A DNA stretch of 15,155 bases from Gp6-AA40 sp964505975 (GTDB taxonomy: Bacteria; Acidobacteriota; Vicinamibacteria; Vicinamibacterales; UBA2999), in assembly GCA_964505975.1 (NCBI GenBank), contig CAZDLW010000129.1, positions 1 to 15,155 on the forward strand, given 5' to 3'. The notes beneath the pieces are model-generated. The model was not told where the DNA came from. It worked only from the letters and a program-made list of their open reading frames with translations, and made no database searches. The position numbers were made by a program, and so were the translations under genes. Position 1 is the first letter of the stretch. The number at the start of each line of letters is the position of its first letter. Below, one piece after another: positions 1 through 6,764 of the stretch.

Positions 1-501
1 GACTGGACGTTCGCGGCGTCGGCGGGCTACTCGGACCGTCCGGAGTTCCTGTACCGCCTGTCGCTCGAAGGCGAAGTTGCCCGGCGCGTCGCGGGCGGCC
101 TAGTGCTTCACGGCGGCTATCGCCATCTCGACTTCCCCGCCGCCGAGGTCCACCTGATTCAGCCGGCGGTCTCCTACTACTTCAGCCGCGGCGACGTGCA
201 GGCGCGCGGATACCTCGTCAACAACACCACCGCCAACCGCCGCAGCAACACGCTGCTCCTGCGCGCCGGCGTGGACCTGACGCCATGGCTGCGCGTGAGC
301 GGCGGCGCCGCCGCAGGTACGCGCATCTTCGACGCCGCCGCACTGCAGGACACGCGCGCCCAGGCGTGGGTGACGTTTGCATCGGCCAGCGTGCGGGTGG
401 CGCCACAGTGGCGGCTCACGGTGGGCGCCGGCAGCGCGCACGAGGATCCGCTGTTCTCGCAGCGCACGCTCTCGCTGGGCGTGAGGTGGACGCTCCGATG
501 A
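1..501 (+). CDS. YaiO-like outer membrane beta-barrel protein (3' part only)
   Basis: The reading frame is open from the first base of the window and stops with TGA at 499-501, so the N-terminus lies upstream and 166 residues are visible. The visible part alternates hydrophobic and polar residues in roughly ten-residue stretches separated by short polar turns, the pattern of transmembrane beta-strands, and is rich in Tyr, Trp, Arg and Gly. From family knowledge it resembles the C-terminal barrel of YaiO-type outer membrane proteins. In E. coli yaiO lies near the glycosyltransferase gene yaiP; here a glycosyltransferase follows two genes later on the same strand, which supports a role in polysaccharide export or surface display (inference). 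The stop overlaps the next start as ATGA (498-501), so the two are probably translationally coupled. The barrel type is clear; the exact family is less certain because the N-terminal half is missing. Confidence 0.75.
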   Translation, partial: DWTFAASAGYSDRPEFLYRLSLEGEVARRVAGGLVLHGGYRHLDFPAAEVHLIQPAVSYYFSRGDVQARGYLVNNTTANRRSNTLLLRAGVDLTPWLRVSGGAAAGTRIFDAAALQDTRAQAWVTFASASVRVAPQWRLTVGAGSAHEDPLFSQRTLSLGVRWTLR

Positions 502-1766
502 TTCCCACATCCATTCTCAACATCACCCTGATCGTCTTCGCGGTCCTCTGGGCCGGCGTGAGCCTCGCCACTCTCATCGGCCGCGCACGCCACGACCGCC
601 GCACCGATCACACCGATCGCCTCCGGCGTCGTCTCGCTGGCAACAACACTGACACGACGCAGCCGGAACGGCTCCGCGAGGCGGTCCGCCAGCTGTCGCC
701 CGCGGACTTCCAGGACCTGGTGGCCCACGGACTGCCCCGCGACGTGCAGGCCGCCGTCGCGCGCGAACTGGGGACCCGGGAAGGTGCGGAACATCTGCGC
801 GGCGTGGCCGAAGGCACGGAGGCCGGAAGCATCTGGGACCGCATCAACGCCCTGCACGTCCTTGCCGCAGGCCGGGGTGCCGGCGTCTACCGCGCACTGG
901 ATGCAGGCCTGCGGTCGGGCCACCCGGTGGTAGCGGCCACGGCCACGCGCCTGCTTCACCAGTTGAACGACGAGCGGGCCGCGGGACTCCTGGCCACGGC
1001 GCTGGCCGACGGCGTCTTCTCACGTTCGAGACTGGCCTCGGCGCTCGAACGCATGACGGTCGACCGCTCGGCCGCACTTGCGCCACTCCTTCGTCATCAG
1101 GACTCCACCGTCCGCGCCTGGGGCGCACGCCTTGCCGGCGTGCTGAACGCCAGGACGTACGCGTCCGAGCTCCGCACGCTGGTGTCCGATGACGATGCCG
1201 TCGTGAGACGGACGGCTGTGGAAGCGCTCGGACGACTTGGCGACGCGTCGGACCGCGCTCTGCTCCGCCAGTGCTTCAGCGACCCTTCGCCCATGGTGCG
1301 CGCACACGCCGCGCGCGCCGCGGTGTCGTGCGGCGATCCGTTCACGGCCAATGCTCTGGGCGAGCTGCTCGTCGATCGCGAGTGGATCGTCCGTGCGGCC
1401 GCCAGGGACGCGCTCCAGCGGCTCGACGGCACGGGACGGCCGGTGCTGCTCCGTGCTCTGTGGCACCAGGATCGCTTCGCCACCAACACGGCCGCGGAAG
1501 CTCTGCACGGAACGGGCGTGGCCGCCGATCTCGCACGACGCGTCATCACCAACCCCGGGCACGACCCCGACGCCACGGCCGCCTTCCTCCGCTTCTGGGA
1601 CGTAGCCGGCCCGCACCTGCAGAACGCCGTGCTCTCGCAGCTCGCGCCGCACGAGGCCGCGAGGCTGGAAGCACAACTGGATCACGAAGGTGGAAGGGGG
1701 CAGGGGAGGGGAGGAAGGGCTGTGTCAGGCCCGAGGGGGGAGGCGGTAGGGGGAAGGCGGAACTGA
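498..1766 (+). CDS. membrane-anchored HEAT-repeat protein
   Basis: 422 residues from the ATG that overlaps the upstream stop (ATGA); a longer frame from 285 exists but would run through the upstream gene. Residues about 5-27 form one hydrophobic helix followed by an Arg-rich stretch, consistent with an inner-membrane anchor and a cytoplasmic body. From about residue 110 to 390 the sequence is a chain of helical pairs with HEAT/PBS-lyase-type signatures such as DDAVVRRTAVEALGRLGD and SPMVRAHAARAA. HEAT solenoids usually act as protein-binding scaffolds and no catalytic motif is visible. Its place between a barrel protein and a glycosyltransferase suggests it organises a polysaccharide machine (inference). 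The last 25 or so residues are Gly/Arg-rich and encoded by the interspersed G-rich repeat at 1691-1760; the natural end was probably near residue 397, so the tail looks acquired. Confidence 0.85.
   Translation: MIPTSILNITLIVFAVLWAGVSLATLIGRARHDRRTDHTDRLRRRLAGNNTDTTQPERLREAVRQLSPADFQDLVAHGLPRDVQAAVARELGTREGAEHLRGVAEGTEAGSIWDRINALHVLAAGRGAGVYRALDAGLRSGHPVVAATATRLLHQLNDERAAGLLATALADGVFSRSRLASALERMTVDRSAALAPLLRHQDSTVRAWGARLAGVLNARTYASELRTLVSDDDAVVRRTAVEALGRLGDASDRALLRQCFSDPSPMVRAHAARAAVSCGDPFTANALGELLVDREWIVRAAARDALQRLDGTGRPVLLRALWHQDRFATNTAAEALHGTGVAADLARRVITNPGHDPDATAAFLRFWDVAGPHLQNAVLSQLAPHEAARLEAQLDHEGGRGQGRGGRAVSGPRGEAVGGRRN
1691..1760 (+). repeat. G-rich interspersed repeat, copy A (inside the 3' end of the HEAT gene)
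   Basis: Runs of four to five G are followed by GGAGGAAGGGCTGTGT and further G-runs. The core is the same as in the copies at 3546-3586, 9725-9766, 10681-10796 and 11469-11550. It is read in frame as the C-terminal tail of the HEAT protein. Four G-runs with loops of one to five bases (1696-1719) satisfy a G-quadruplex pattern on the coding strand. Confidence 0.85.
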
Positions 1767-1851
1767 CGCACGGCCATAGGCACTTGCACGCTGCGGGGTG
1801 ATCGCGGGTCATGGCCACTGTGAGGCTGGGAACAAGAAGTCGAGGATGACA

Positions 1852-3246
1852 ATGCTGGCACAGATTGCGTGGTGGGGATTCGTCGTGTGCCTCACCTACC
1901 TGCTCGTTCTGGCAGGGCTCTTTGCGGTGACGATGGCCGTGGCGGCGCGGGAGAATCGGCGGCGTGCCCGGGAAGCGCACGTCGAGGACTTCGACACGCT
2001 GCGCTCGTCGCCGTTCACGATTCCAGTAAGTATCATCGCACCAGCGTTCAACGAAGAGGTCTGCGTGACGCAGTCGGTCCACTCGTTGCTCGGACTCGAC
2101 TACCCGGAGCTCGAGGTCATCGTCGTCAACGACGGATCGACGGACCGCACGCTGGAAGCACTGACGCAGGAATTCGATCTCGAGCCGGCCGGCACGTTCT
2201 ACCGGCACACACTACCCTCTGCCGACATCCGGCAGATCTACCGCAGCCGGCACGACCAGCGCCTCACGGTGATCGACAAGGTGAACGGCGGCAAGGCCGA
2301 CGCGCTCAACTGCGGCCTGAACCTCGCGCGCTACCGCTACGTGTGCTGCGTGGACGGCGACACGGTGTACTACCGCGACGCGCTGCTCAGGGGCATGCGG
2401 CTGGCCATGCAGGACCCCGCCACGATTGTCGGCGTCACGAGCCAGGTGGACGTGAGCGGCCAACCCGAACGCGCCGTCGGACCCGACGGCCGCATCCGGC
2501 TGGACCGCGCACCGCTCGTCACGTTCCAGGTCTTCGACTACATCCGCGCGTTCGTCGGCACCCGTCTCGCCTGGAGCCGCTGGAACTACATGCTGTGCTC
2601 GGTCGGCGCCTTCAGCATCTGGCGCCGCGACATCGTCCTCGAGCTGGGCGGCTTCTCGAAACAGTTCACGTGCGAAGACATCGAGCTGACCTTCCGCGTG
2701 CACGAGCACTTCCGGTCCAGGAACGAGCGGTACCAGGTGGTGTCGCTGGCTGAATCCGTGGGCGTGACGGAAGGACCGACGAGCGGGGGACGCCTCGTGT
2801 CCCAGCGCGAGCGCTGGCAGCGGGTCATCATGGAAACGGTGTGGCACTACCGCCGCATGCTGTTCAATCCACGCTATGGGACCGTCGGCTGGCTGGGCAT
2901 GCCGTACTACGTGCTCGGCGAAGTGCTCGCCCCCATCTTCCAGGTGCTGGCGCTGCTCCTCGTTCCTCTGGCGGCCATCGGTGGGCTGCTCGCCTGGGGA
3001 GACTTCGTCCGCATCATCCTGACCGTTGCCCTCGCGTGCGGCGCATTCACGGCGGCCGCCATCTTCATGCAGGATCGCAACCTGCGCACGTTTCAGGCCC
3101 GCGACCTGCCGTACATGCTGCTCATCGCGCCGCTCGATCTGTTCCTCTACCGGCCGGTCATCATCTACGCGCAGTTCAAGGGGCTCGTCGGGTTCCTGAC
3201 CGGCGACCGGAGCTGGCACCGGTTCGCACGCAACGCCCGCGCGTAA
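1852..3246 (+). CDS. processive family-2 glycosyltransferase (PgaC/BcsA/hyaluronan-synthase type), membrane bound
   Basis: 464 residues from ATG 1852, chosen because GAGG (1842-1845) lies six bases ahead; ATG 1846 and GTG 1798 are in frame but poorly placed. One N-terminal membrane helix (about residues 7-31) precedes a GT-A domain with the nucleotide-binding VVNDGSTD (D94), the metal-binding DGD (168-170), the acceptor/base ED (275-276) and QRERW (318-322), the Q-x-x-R-W signature of processive synthases. Three or four hydrophobic segments follow (about 350-450), the usual translocating C-terminal membrane domain. By family it would polymerise a sugar from a nucleotide-sugar donor at the inner membrane and extrude the chain. 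The sugar cannot be read from sequence. It follows the HEAT gene after 85 bases, probably in one transcript with the YaiO-like gene. Two repeats of the same family (copies A and B) flank it in inverted orientation. Confidence 0.9.
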   Translation: MLAQIAWWGFVVCLTYLLVLAGLFAVTMAVAARENRRRAREAHVEDFDTLRSSPFTIPVSIIAPAFNEEVCVTQSVHSLLGLDYPELEVIVVNDGSTDRTLEALTQEFDLEPAGTFYRHTLPSADIRQIYRSRHDQRLTVIDKVNGGKADALNCGLNLARYRYVCCVDGDTVYYRDALLRGMRLAMQDPATIVGVTSQVDVSGQPERAVGPDGRIRLDRAPLVTFQVFDYIRAFVGTRLAWSRWNYMLCSVGAFSIWRRDIVLELGGFSKQFTCEDIELTFRVHEHFRSRNERYQVVSLAESVGVTEGPTSGGRLVSQRERWQRVIMETVWHYRRMLFNPRYGTVGWLGMPYYVLGEVLAPIFQVLALLLVPLAAIGGLLAWGDFVRIILTVALACGAFTAAAIFMQDRNLRTFQARDLPYMLLIAPLDLFLYRPVIIYAQFKGLVGFLTGDRSWHRFARNARA

Positions 3247-3348
3247 CTAGTGATAACCAAGGGCTCTGCCCTTGAAATCCCGCGGACCACGGACGACCCA
3301 CCAACGAGGCGCTTCGATTTCAAGGGCAGAGCCCTCGGTTATTGCTAG
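3247..3348. repeat. large imperfect inverted repeat after the glycosyltransferase gene
   Basis: Arms 3247-3279 and 3316-3348 are reverse complements over 33 bases with three mismatches, separated by a 36-base loop. Each arm also contains its own small hairpin (AAGGGC-N3-GCCCTT). It begins directly after the TAA stop with CTAGTGATAA. It could fold in RNA as a terminator or stability element between convergent genes, but lacks a U-tract, and may instead be a small palindromic mobile repeat. Confidence 0.85.
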
Positions 3349-3369
3349 TGCTAGTGGCAGTATCTTCTG

Positions 3370-3386
3370 CCCGCACTCCGTGCGGG
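3370..3386. repeat. short hairpin
   Basis: CCCGCAC-TCC-GTGCGGG: a perfect seven-base stem with a three-base loop in the convergent spacer. No U-tract follows on either strand. Confidence 0.6.
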
Positions 3387-3394
3387 CGAGAGGT

Positions 3395-3448
3395 CTTGAA
3401 CGGCCGCTGGAAAACTTGGCTCATGTGCATGAATTCGGGCCGTTCAAG
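3395..3448. repeat. inverted repeat whose right arm recurs at the pilX start
   Basis: Perfect 11-base arms, CTTGAACGGCC (3395-3405) and GGCCGTTCAAG (3438-3448). The 23 bases at 3425-3447, which include GTGCATGAATTC and CCGTTCAA, recur with two mismatches at 4386-4408, where they contain the proposed pilX start codon. A further ACTTGGC/GCCAAGT pair (3414-3420 and 3503-3509) brackets the right part. Confidence 0.75.
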
Positions 3449-3545
3449 CCGTCTAGCGAGACACGCCGTCGCCACCAGTCGAAGAAATCGATTCGGCGTC
3501 AGGCCAAGTGTAGCCCTCCCCCTCCGTGGCCTCCTCCCTGATACT

Positions 3546-3586
3546 TAACACAGCCCTCCCTCCCCTCCCCTTCCCTCTCCCCCCTT
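3546..3586 (-). repeat. G-rich interspersed repeat, copy B (after pilX)
   Basis: C-rich on the + strand, with TAACACAGCCCTCCCTCCCC matching the reverse complement of the family core. On the pilX coding strand it is G-rich and starts within ten bases of the pilX stop codon. Weaker C-rich sequence extends to about 3513. Confidence 0.8.
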
Positions 3587-3590
3587 CTGT

Positions 3591-4391
3591 TCACTGCTCT
3601 CGCCACGCCACGATCCGCACGGGCTGCGGTGCAGCATCGTCCTCGTTGCCGGCATCGGTACGCGAGACGGTGACCCGCACGATGCGGCGGATACCGCCCG
3701 AGCCGTAGGCGTGCGCGAGCACGGACAACACGCCGCGGCCGGGGTTGTCGCCGTCCGGATCTCCAGCCGGCGGCCCGCCGTCCGTCAGCCAGTCGCCGTC
3801 CGTTTCGGAGGGATCGTCGGCCACCCAGACCACGACGTAGACGGGCGACTCGGTCGGGGGTTGTGAAGGCAGAGTTTTCACGGGCCCATAGGCATAGAGC
3901 TGCCATCGCGGGTTGTTGCGTCCCCATGGGCGATCCTCCGTGGACGCATTCATCTCGTCGTCCGTGCACGGGCCGCGTTTGCCGCAACGCACGAGGCTGG
4001 TCCTTTCGCCGAGGTCGAGCGTCGTGCCCGCAACGGTGCGCGTGCCGCCCGGTGGCCCGTCCACGAAGGTAGACCTCGTAGTGCCGGCAAGAATCCCGTT
4101 CCAGTCCGGCTGGAACGCCAGATCCTGAATGGCACGATCGATGGCGGCATCGGCTGCATAGAACGCCTCCGCACCGTCGCGGTAGTTCGCGGGAATGCGC
4201 GTCTCCAACGTCGCCGTGAGCACGAGAGTACCGCCAAGGGCGAGCAGCAACGTCATGGACAGCAGGACAACGATTAGAGCCACACCTCGATCGTTCGCGC
4301 TTCGCCACACCAGCCAAGGGCGCTTGCCCTTGAATGACACACCGTCACTCTCGTTCGATGGACCCGAGGCAGGATTCCGTGACTCGTGCAT
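3591..4391 (-). CDS. pilX: PilX-like type IV pilus assembly protein
   Basis: 266 residues from ATG 4391; stop TGA 3593-3591. A hydrophobic N-terminal helix (RGVALIVVLLSMTLLLALGG, about residues 35-54) followed by YRDGAEAFYAADAAIDRAIQDL is the PilX_N pattern: minor pilin-like proteins with a prepilin helix and an early conserved Glu. The rest is a soluble periplasmic domain with one close Cys pair (CGKRGPC). PilX proteins help initiate the pilus and sit with PilV and PilW, as here. The start is uncertain: ATG 4391 gives an unusually long 35-residue leader lying in a repeat shared with the 3253-3447 spacer. The frame is open up to TTG 4511, three bases after the pilW stop, and GTG codons lie nearer the helix. 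No good Shine-Dalgarno sequence supports any of them. Confidence 0.85.
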   Translation of the reverse strand: MHESRNPASGPSNESDGVSFKGKRPWLVWRSANDRGVALIVVLLSMTLLLALGGTLVLTATLETRIPANYRDGAEAFYAADAAIDRAIQDLAFQPDWNGILAGTTRSTFVDGPPGGTRTVAGTTLDLGERTSLVRCGKRGPCTDDEMNASTEDRPWGRNNPRWQLYAYGPVKTLPSQPPTESPVYVVVWVADDPSETDGDWLTDGGPPAGDPDGDNPGRGVLSVLAHAYGSGGIRRIVRVTVSRTDAGNEDDAAPQPVRIVAWREQ

Positions 4392-4408
4392 GAATTCCGT
4401 CCGTTCAA
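4314..4408. repeat. partial copy of the 3257-3447 spacer element, overlapping the pilX 5' end
   Basis: Two pieces match the downstream spacer in the same order. 4314-4335 matches 3257-3278 (CCAAGGGC, short loop, GCCCTTGAA), and 4386-4408 matches 3425-3447 with two mismatches. The sequence between them does not obviously match. A CCCGAGGCA/TGCCTCGGG pair (4363-4371 and 4430-4438) adds another dyad. Confidence 0.6.
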
Positions 4409-4514
4409 TCAGTCTCCTGCTTCTCCGCTTGCCTCGGGAGCCAGTCGCGGTCGCGACGGGCGCGTCCCTCGGGGGCGGGCTCCGACGACGTCGCGCGGAA
4501 AAACGCGTCAACCG

Positions 4515-5777
4515 CTACATGTTGCGCGGTGTCACGTCGAACCGCACCTCGATGTCAGGCACGAACCGCTGCGCCGAGGTTGACGTGCCGCCTCGGGCGA
4601 ACAGCACGCCGGCCGGCCCGCGCAACGCCGAAGCTGTGACCTGCAGCCGCAGGACGACACGGACGCGGCGGATGCGAAGAAGGTCCGCGTCGTATCGATT
4701 GGCAAACGACGCATCGGGGCACCACGGCCCATCCGTGAGCACTGTGCGATCCAGGGTCGCGCCCGATCCCAATACTTCGAGCCTGGGGACATGATCCCCG
4801 CCGGCCACCGCGAACACGCAGTTCTCGCCGGCACCCCAGGTGTCGGCCGGATTGTCTTTGTCCAGTTCCGGTGGCGGCGGTCCATAGGTGGTCCACGGCC
4901 CGCGAGGGTCGCTCAATGGCCTGCCAGACACGCGCCGCGGCGGGCTCGCGTCCCCAAAGTATTCGATCTCCAATCCCACCACATCATCAACCACCGGTAG
5001 ATCGCTGGCGAAGCCGTCGTAGCGACGCAACTGATACGTGCTCGTTCTCGTGTCTGTCTGCAGATAGTACGTGTGCGCCGCGACCTCTGCGATGAACGAC
5101 CCGTTGGCGTAACTGGTGGATAGCGTGCCGTCGTAGCCGATCTGCAGCATGTCTCCCACCAGCTCCGTGATTGTGACGAGATCCCACGCCCCGTGCCGGT
5201 CGAACAGCAGCGCACGCATGCCCAAGGCAAATCCACAGAGCGGACGAGCGGGAAGGCAGTACGGCCGGGCGCTTACCATCAGATCGGACGCATTCCGCTG
5301 GAGCGTATCTCCGCCGTCGGCAGCACGAATCGTGGCCTGCGCCGCGGTATGAGGCACGTACAGCAGCGCGATTGTGTCCGCCCGGAATGCTCCCGTCTCG
5401 CCTCCGCGGGTGCCAATGCGATGGGGCAGGATGGGAGCAAGGTACATCGAGAGCGGACCGCCACCGACAGCCTCCAGCCCCGCACCAGCCATCCGGATGT
5501 CGCGGGCCAGCTCGCTGACGGATACTCGCAGGCGCTGGTGCATGTCGGCCACTTCGAGCTGTGCCTGAAACGTGCCGTGCGCAGGGTTCACGGCTGCGAA
5601 CACCGCACCCATGACCGTCATCATGATCGCCATTGCCACGAGCAACTCGACCACCGTGAAGCCATCAGCCGCATAGCTCGTCGGTCGCGTTCCGCCGTTG
5701 GCGCCCTGGGACCGGTGCACCGTGACGCTCGTATCCGAAACGAGGTCGGTTGCGGCCGCCCCAGCACCACACATCAT
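4515..5777 (-). CDS. pilW: PilW-like minor pilin
   Basis: 420 residues from ATG 5777, which overlaps the pilV stop as ATGA (5777-5774); a longer frame to 5927 lies over pilV and is discarded. The prepilin signature is GFTVVELLVAMAIMMTVMGA, with cleavage predicted after G39 and the conserved Glu at +5 (E44). The helix runs into ADMHQRLRVSVSELARDIRMAGAGL, typical of PilW family proteins (N-methylated, long C-terminal domain). The large periplasmic region contains several Cys residues and a late stretch, VRVVLRLQVTA, common near the end of this family. It would be inserted in the inner membrane, cleaved and methylated by the prepilin peptidase, and join the tip or initiation complex. Middle gene of pilV-pilW-pilX. 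Confidence 0.9.
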   Translation of the reverse strand: MMCGAGAAATDLVSDTSVTVHRSQGANGGTRPTSYAADGFTVVELLVAMAIMMTVMGAVFAAVNPAHGTFQAQLEVADMHQRLRVSVSELARDIRMAGAGLEAVGGGPLSMYLAPILPHRIGTRGGETGAFRADTIALLYVPHTAAQATIRAADGGDTLQRNASDLMVSARPYCLPARPLCGFALGMRALLFDRHGAWDLVTITELVGDMLQIGYDGTLSTSYANGSFIAEVAAHTYYLQTDTRTSTYQLRRYDGFASDLPVVDDVVGLEIEYFGDASPPRRVSGRPLSDPRGPWTTYGPPPPELDKDNPADTWGAGENCVFAVAGGDHVPRLEVLGSGATLDRTVLTDGPWCPDASFANRYDADLLRIRRVRVVLRLQVTASALRGPAGVLFARGGTSTSAQRFVPDIEVRFDVTPRNM

Positions 5778-6292
5778 CGTGCCTTCCGCGCGCTGACGGT
5801 GAGAAGCCTTACGTCCCCGGTCGCGGCTCCAACGTTCGTCGAACGTTCGTTCCCGTCGTTCCGTGTGACGAACACATGAATGACGACGGCCTCGTCCGGG
5901 TGCTCGGGAACGGGCACGATGGACCACCGGCGAATGTATAGCGTGCCTTCGGGCGGAGCCGCGCCGCCTCCCAGACTGCGCCCAAACCGATCGACATAGT
6001 CCACATAGCCCGCGGTGTTCTCCTGCAGCGAGTTCAACGGAGAGGCAGAGAGGCCCGCCTCATCGAACGTACGGGCCTGCGAGCGAAGCTCCTCGAGCTT
6101 CTGGGCTGCCAGCACGGTTGCCTGAGTGACGTGCCGAGCCGACATATTGGACAGCGTGACCGCCGCGAGGATCTGCACGAGCGACACGACACCGGTGATG
6201 AAAACTGTCGTCGCGACGAGCACTTCAATCAGGGAGAACCCCCGGTCTCCCTGATGCGGGCGTGAAGCATGACGGGATCGAACGATGGGCAT
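5774..6292 (-). CDS. pilV: PilV-like minor pilin (prepilin)
   Basis: 172 residues. The leader is 18 residues, ending basic and polar before GFSLIEVLVATTVFITGVVSL; cleavage is expected after G18 with Glu at +5 (E23). The body then reads NMSARHVTQATVLAAQKLEELRS, the pattern of PilV/GspI-like minor pilins, where the helix is followed by an A-x-x-L-A-x-x-K-L-E-E-L segment. ATG 6292 is the only start between an upstream in-frame stop and the helix. There is no Shine-Dalgarno sequence, and a sigma-54-like element at 6304-6319 would place transcription at or next to the ATG. Its stop overlaps the pilW start by four bases. First gene of the minor pilin operon as seen here; no FimT/GspH gene lies directly upstream. 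Confidence 0.9.
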   Translation of the reverse strand: MPIVRSRHASRPHQGDRGFSLIEVLVATTVFITGVVSLVQILAAVTLSNMSARHVTQATVLAAQKLEELRSQARTFDEAGLSASPLNSLQENTAGYVDYVDRFGRSLGGGAAPPEGTLYIRRWSIVPVPEHPDEAVVIHVFVTRNDGNERSTNVGAATGDVRLLTVSARKAR

Positions 6293-6303
6293 GCCGATCA
6301 GAG

Positions 6304-6319
6304 AGCAACACGCCTGCCT
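6304..6319 (-). promoter_or_regulatory. candidate sigma-54 (-24/-12) promoter for pilVWX
   Basis: Read on the - strand the site is AGGCAGGCGTGTTGCT. It has the invariant GG, ten bases, then GC, and matches the consensus TGGCACG-N4-TTGCW except at the first T and the C after GGCA. The predicted start of transcription is about 6293, immediately before the pilV ATG, so the message would be nearly leaderless. Found by eye; such matches can occur by chance in GC-rich DNA. Confidence 0.4.
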
Positions 6320-6506
6320 GACCCGCCTCGACCAACCACCTGCACCTCATCCTCTTTAGAATCAGAGCGTTGCGGTCTGATGCGGAGCTCACGACACGAC
6401 GACCAGTGCGTGCAGGTGGCAGATTGTGCCGGGAGCACGATGAGCAATGAGGGCGAGTTCTGCGTACGGCCCGGCGAGGGCCAAGGCACACCGCCCAGGC
6501 ACACAA

Positions 6507-6534
6507 CGAGGCGCACTCGACGAGGCGCACTCGA
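6507..6534. repeat. 14-bp tandem duplication
   Basis: CGAGGCGCACTCGA occurs twice head to tail. The second copy continues into TTT, resembling AACGAGGCGCTTCGATTT at 3303-3320 in the dyad after the glycosyltransferase gene, apart from a one-base indel. Confidence 0.7.
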
Positions 6535-6549
6535 TTTGATTTCCTCCCT

Positions 6550-6572
6550 CGACGATGGCATCGTCGTCTTTT
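6550..6572 (+). terminator. possible intrinsic terminator
   Basis: CGACGAT-GGC-ATCGTCG forms a perfect seven-base stem with a three-base loop, followed by TCTTTT on the + strand. No + strand gene ends just upstream, so its role is unclear; it could insulate the + strand gene at 6765. Confidence 0.3.
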
Positions 6573-6616
6573 GGTGGCGGTGGGCGGCCAGGCCCTACTG
6601 CCCGCGGGACCGTGAG

Positions 6617-6632
6617 TTGGCAGAAGCTGCCA
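6617..6632. promoter_or_regulatory. TGGCA-N5-TGCCA dyad (possible operator)
   Basis: Perfect dyad TGGCA-GAAGC-TGCCA at 6618-6632, about 130 bases ahead of the next + strand gene. Related dyads: 6417-6430 (TGGCAGATTGTGCC) and 11415-11429 (TGGCAGATTGTGCCA). The GG-to-GC spacing is eight bases, so it is not a sigma-54 promoter. Confidence 0.3.
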
Positions 6633-6764
6633 CGACTGTCCTGCGAGTGCCTGGCGTTTTCTGCAGTTGACGCATACAAGTTGCTGGAATCCGGCCTCGT
6701 TTCGAGCCGGCATGTGATGTGCGTTCCCCGGACGCGCCGTGTGGGGTGTCTGGGAGACAGGTGA

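Larger units (their letters stand above)
6293..6764. other. 472-base spacer without a convincing gene
   Basis: Open frames here are short, Arg/Cys-rich and resemble no known protein. The spacer holds the sigma-54-like site (6304-6319), two TGGCA-N5-TGCC dyads (6417-6430 and 6618-6632), a perfect 14-base tandem duplication CGAGGCGCACTCGA (6507-6534), a hairpin followed by TCTTTT (6550-6572), and the ribosome binding site of the next gene. Confidence 0.6.

Noticed and set aside
177..959. 260-codon - strand frame over the YaiO-like and HEAT genes
   Set aside because: Spans two genes with clear + strand domains; composition typical of high-GC antisense frames.
2212..3219. 335-codon frame on the - strand inside the glycosyltransferase gene
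   Set aside because: Antisense shadow: the + strand frame has all GT2 motifs, while the - strand product is Arg/Val/His-rich with no domain.
6417..6430. Sigma-54 promoter at TGGCAGATTGTGCC
   Set aside because: The spacing between GG and GC is eight bases instead of ten on either strand.
6269..6670. 133-codon + strand frame across the pilV upstream spacer
   Set aside because: Overlaps the pilV 5' end; no start signal and no protein-like pattern.
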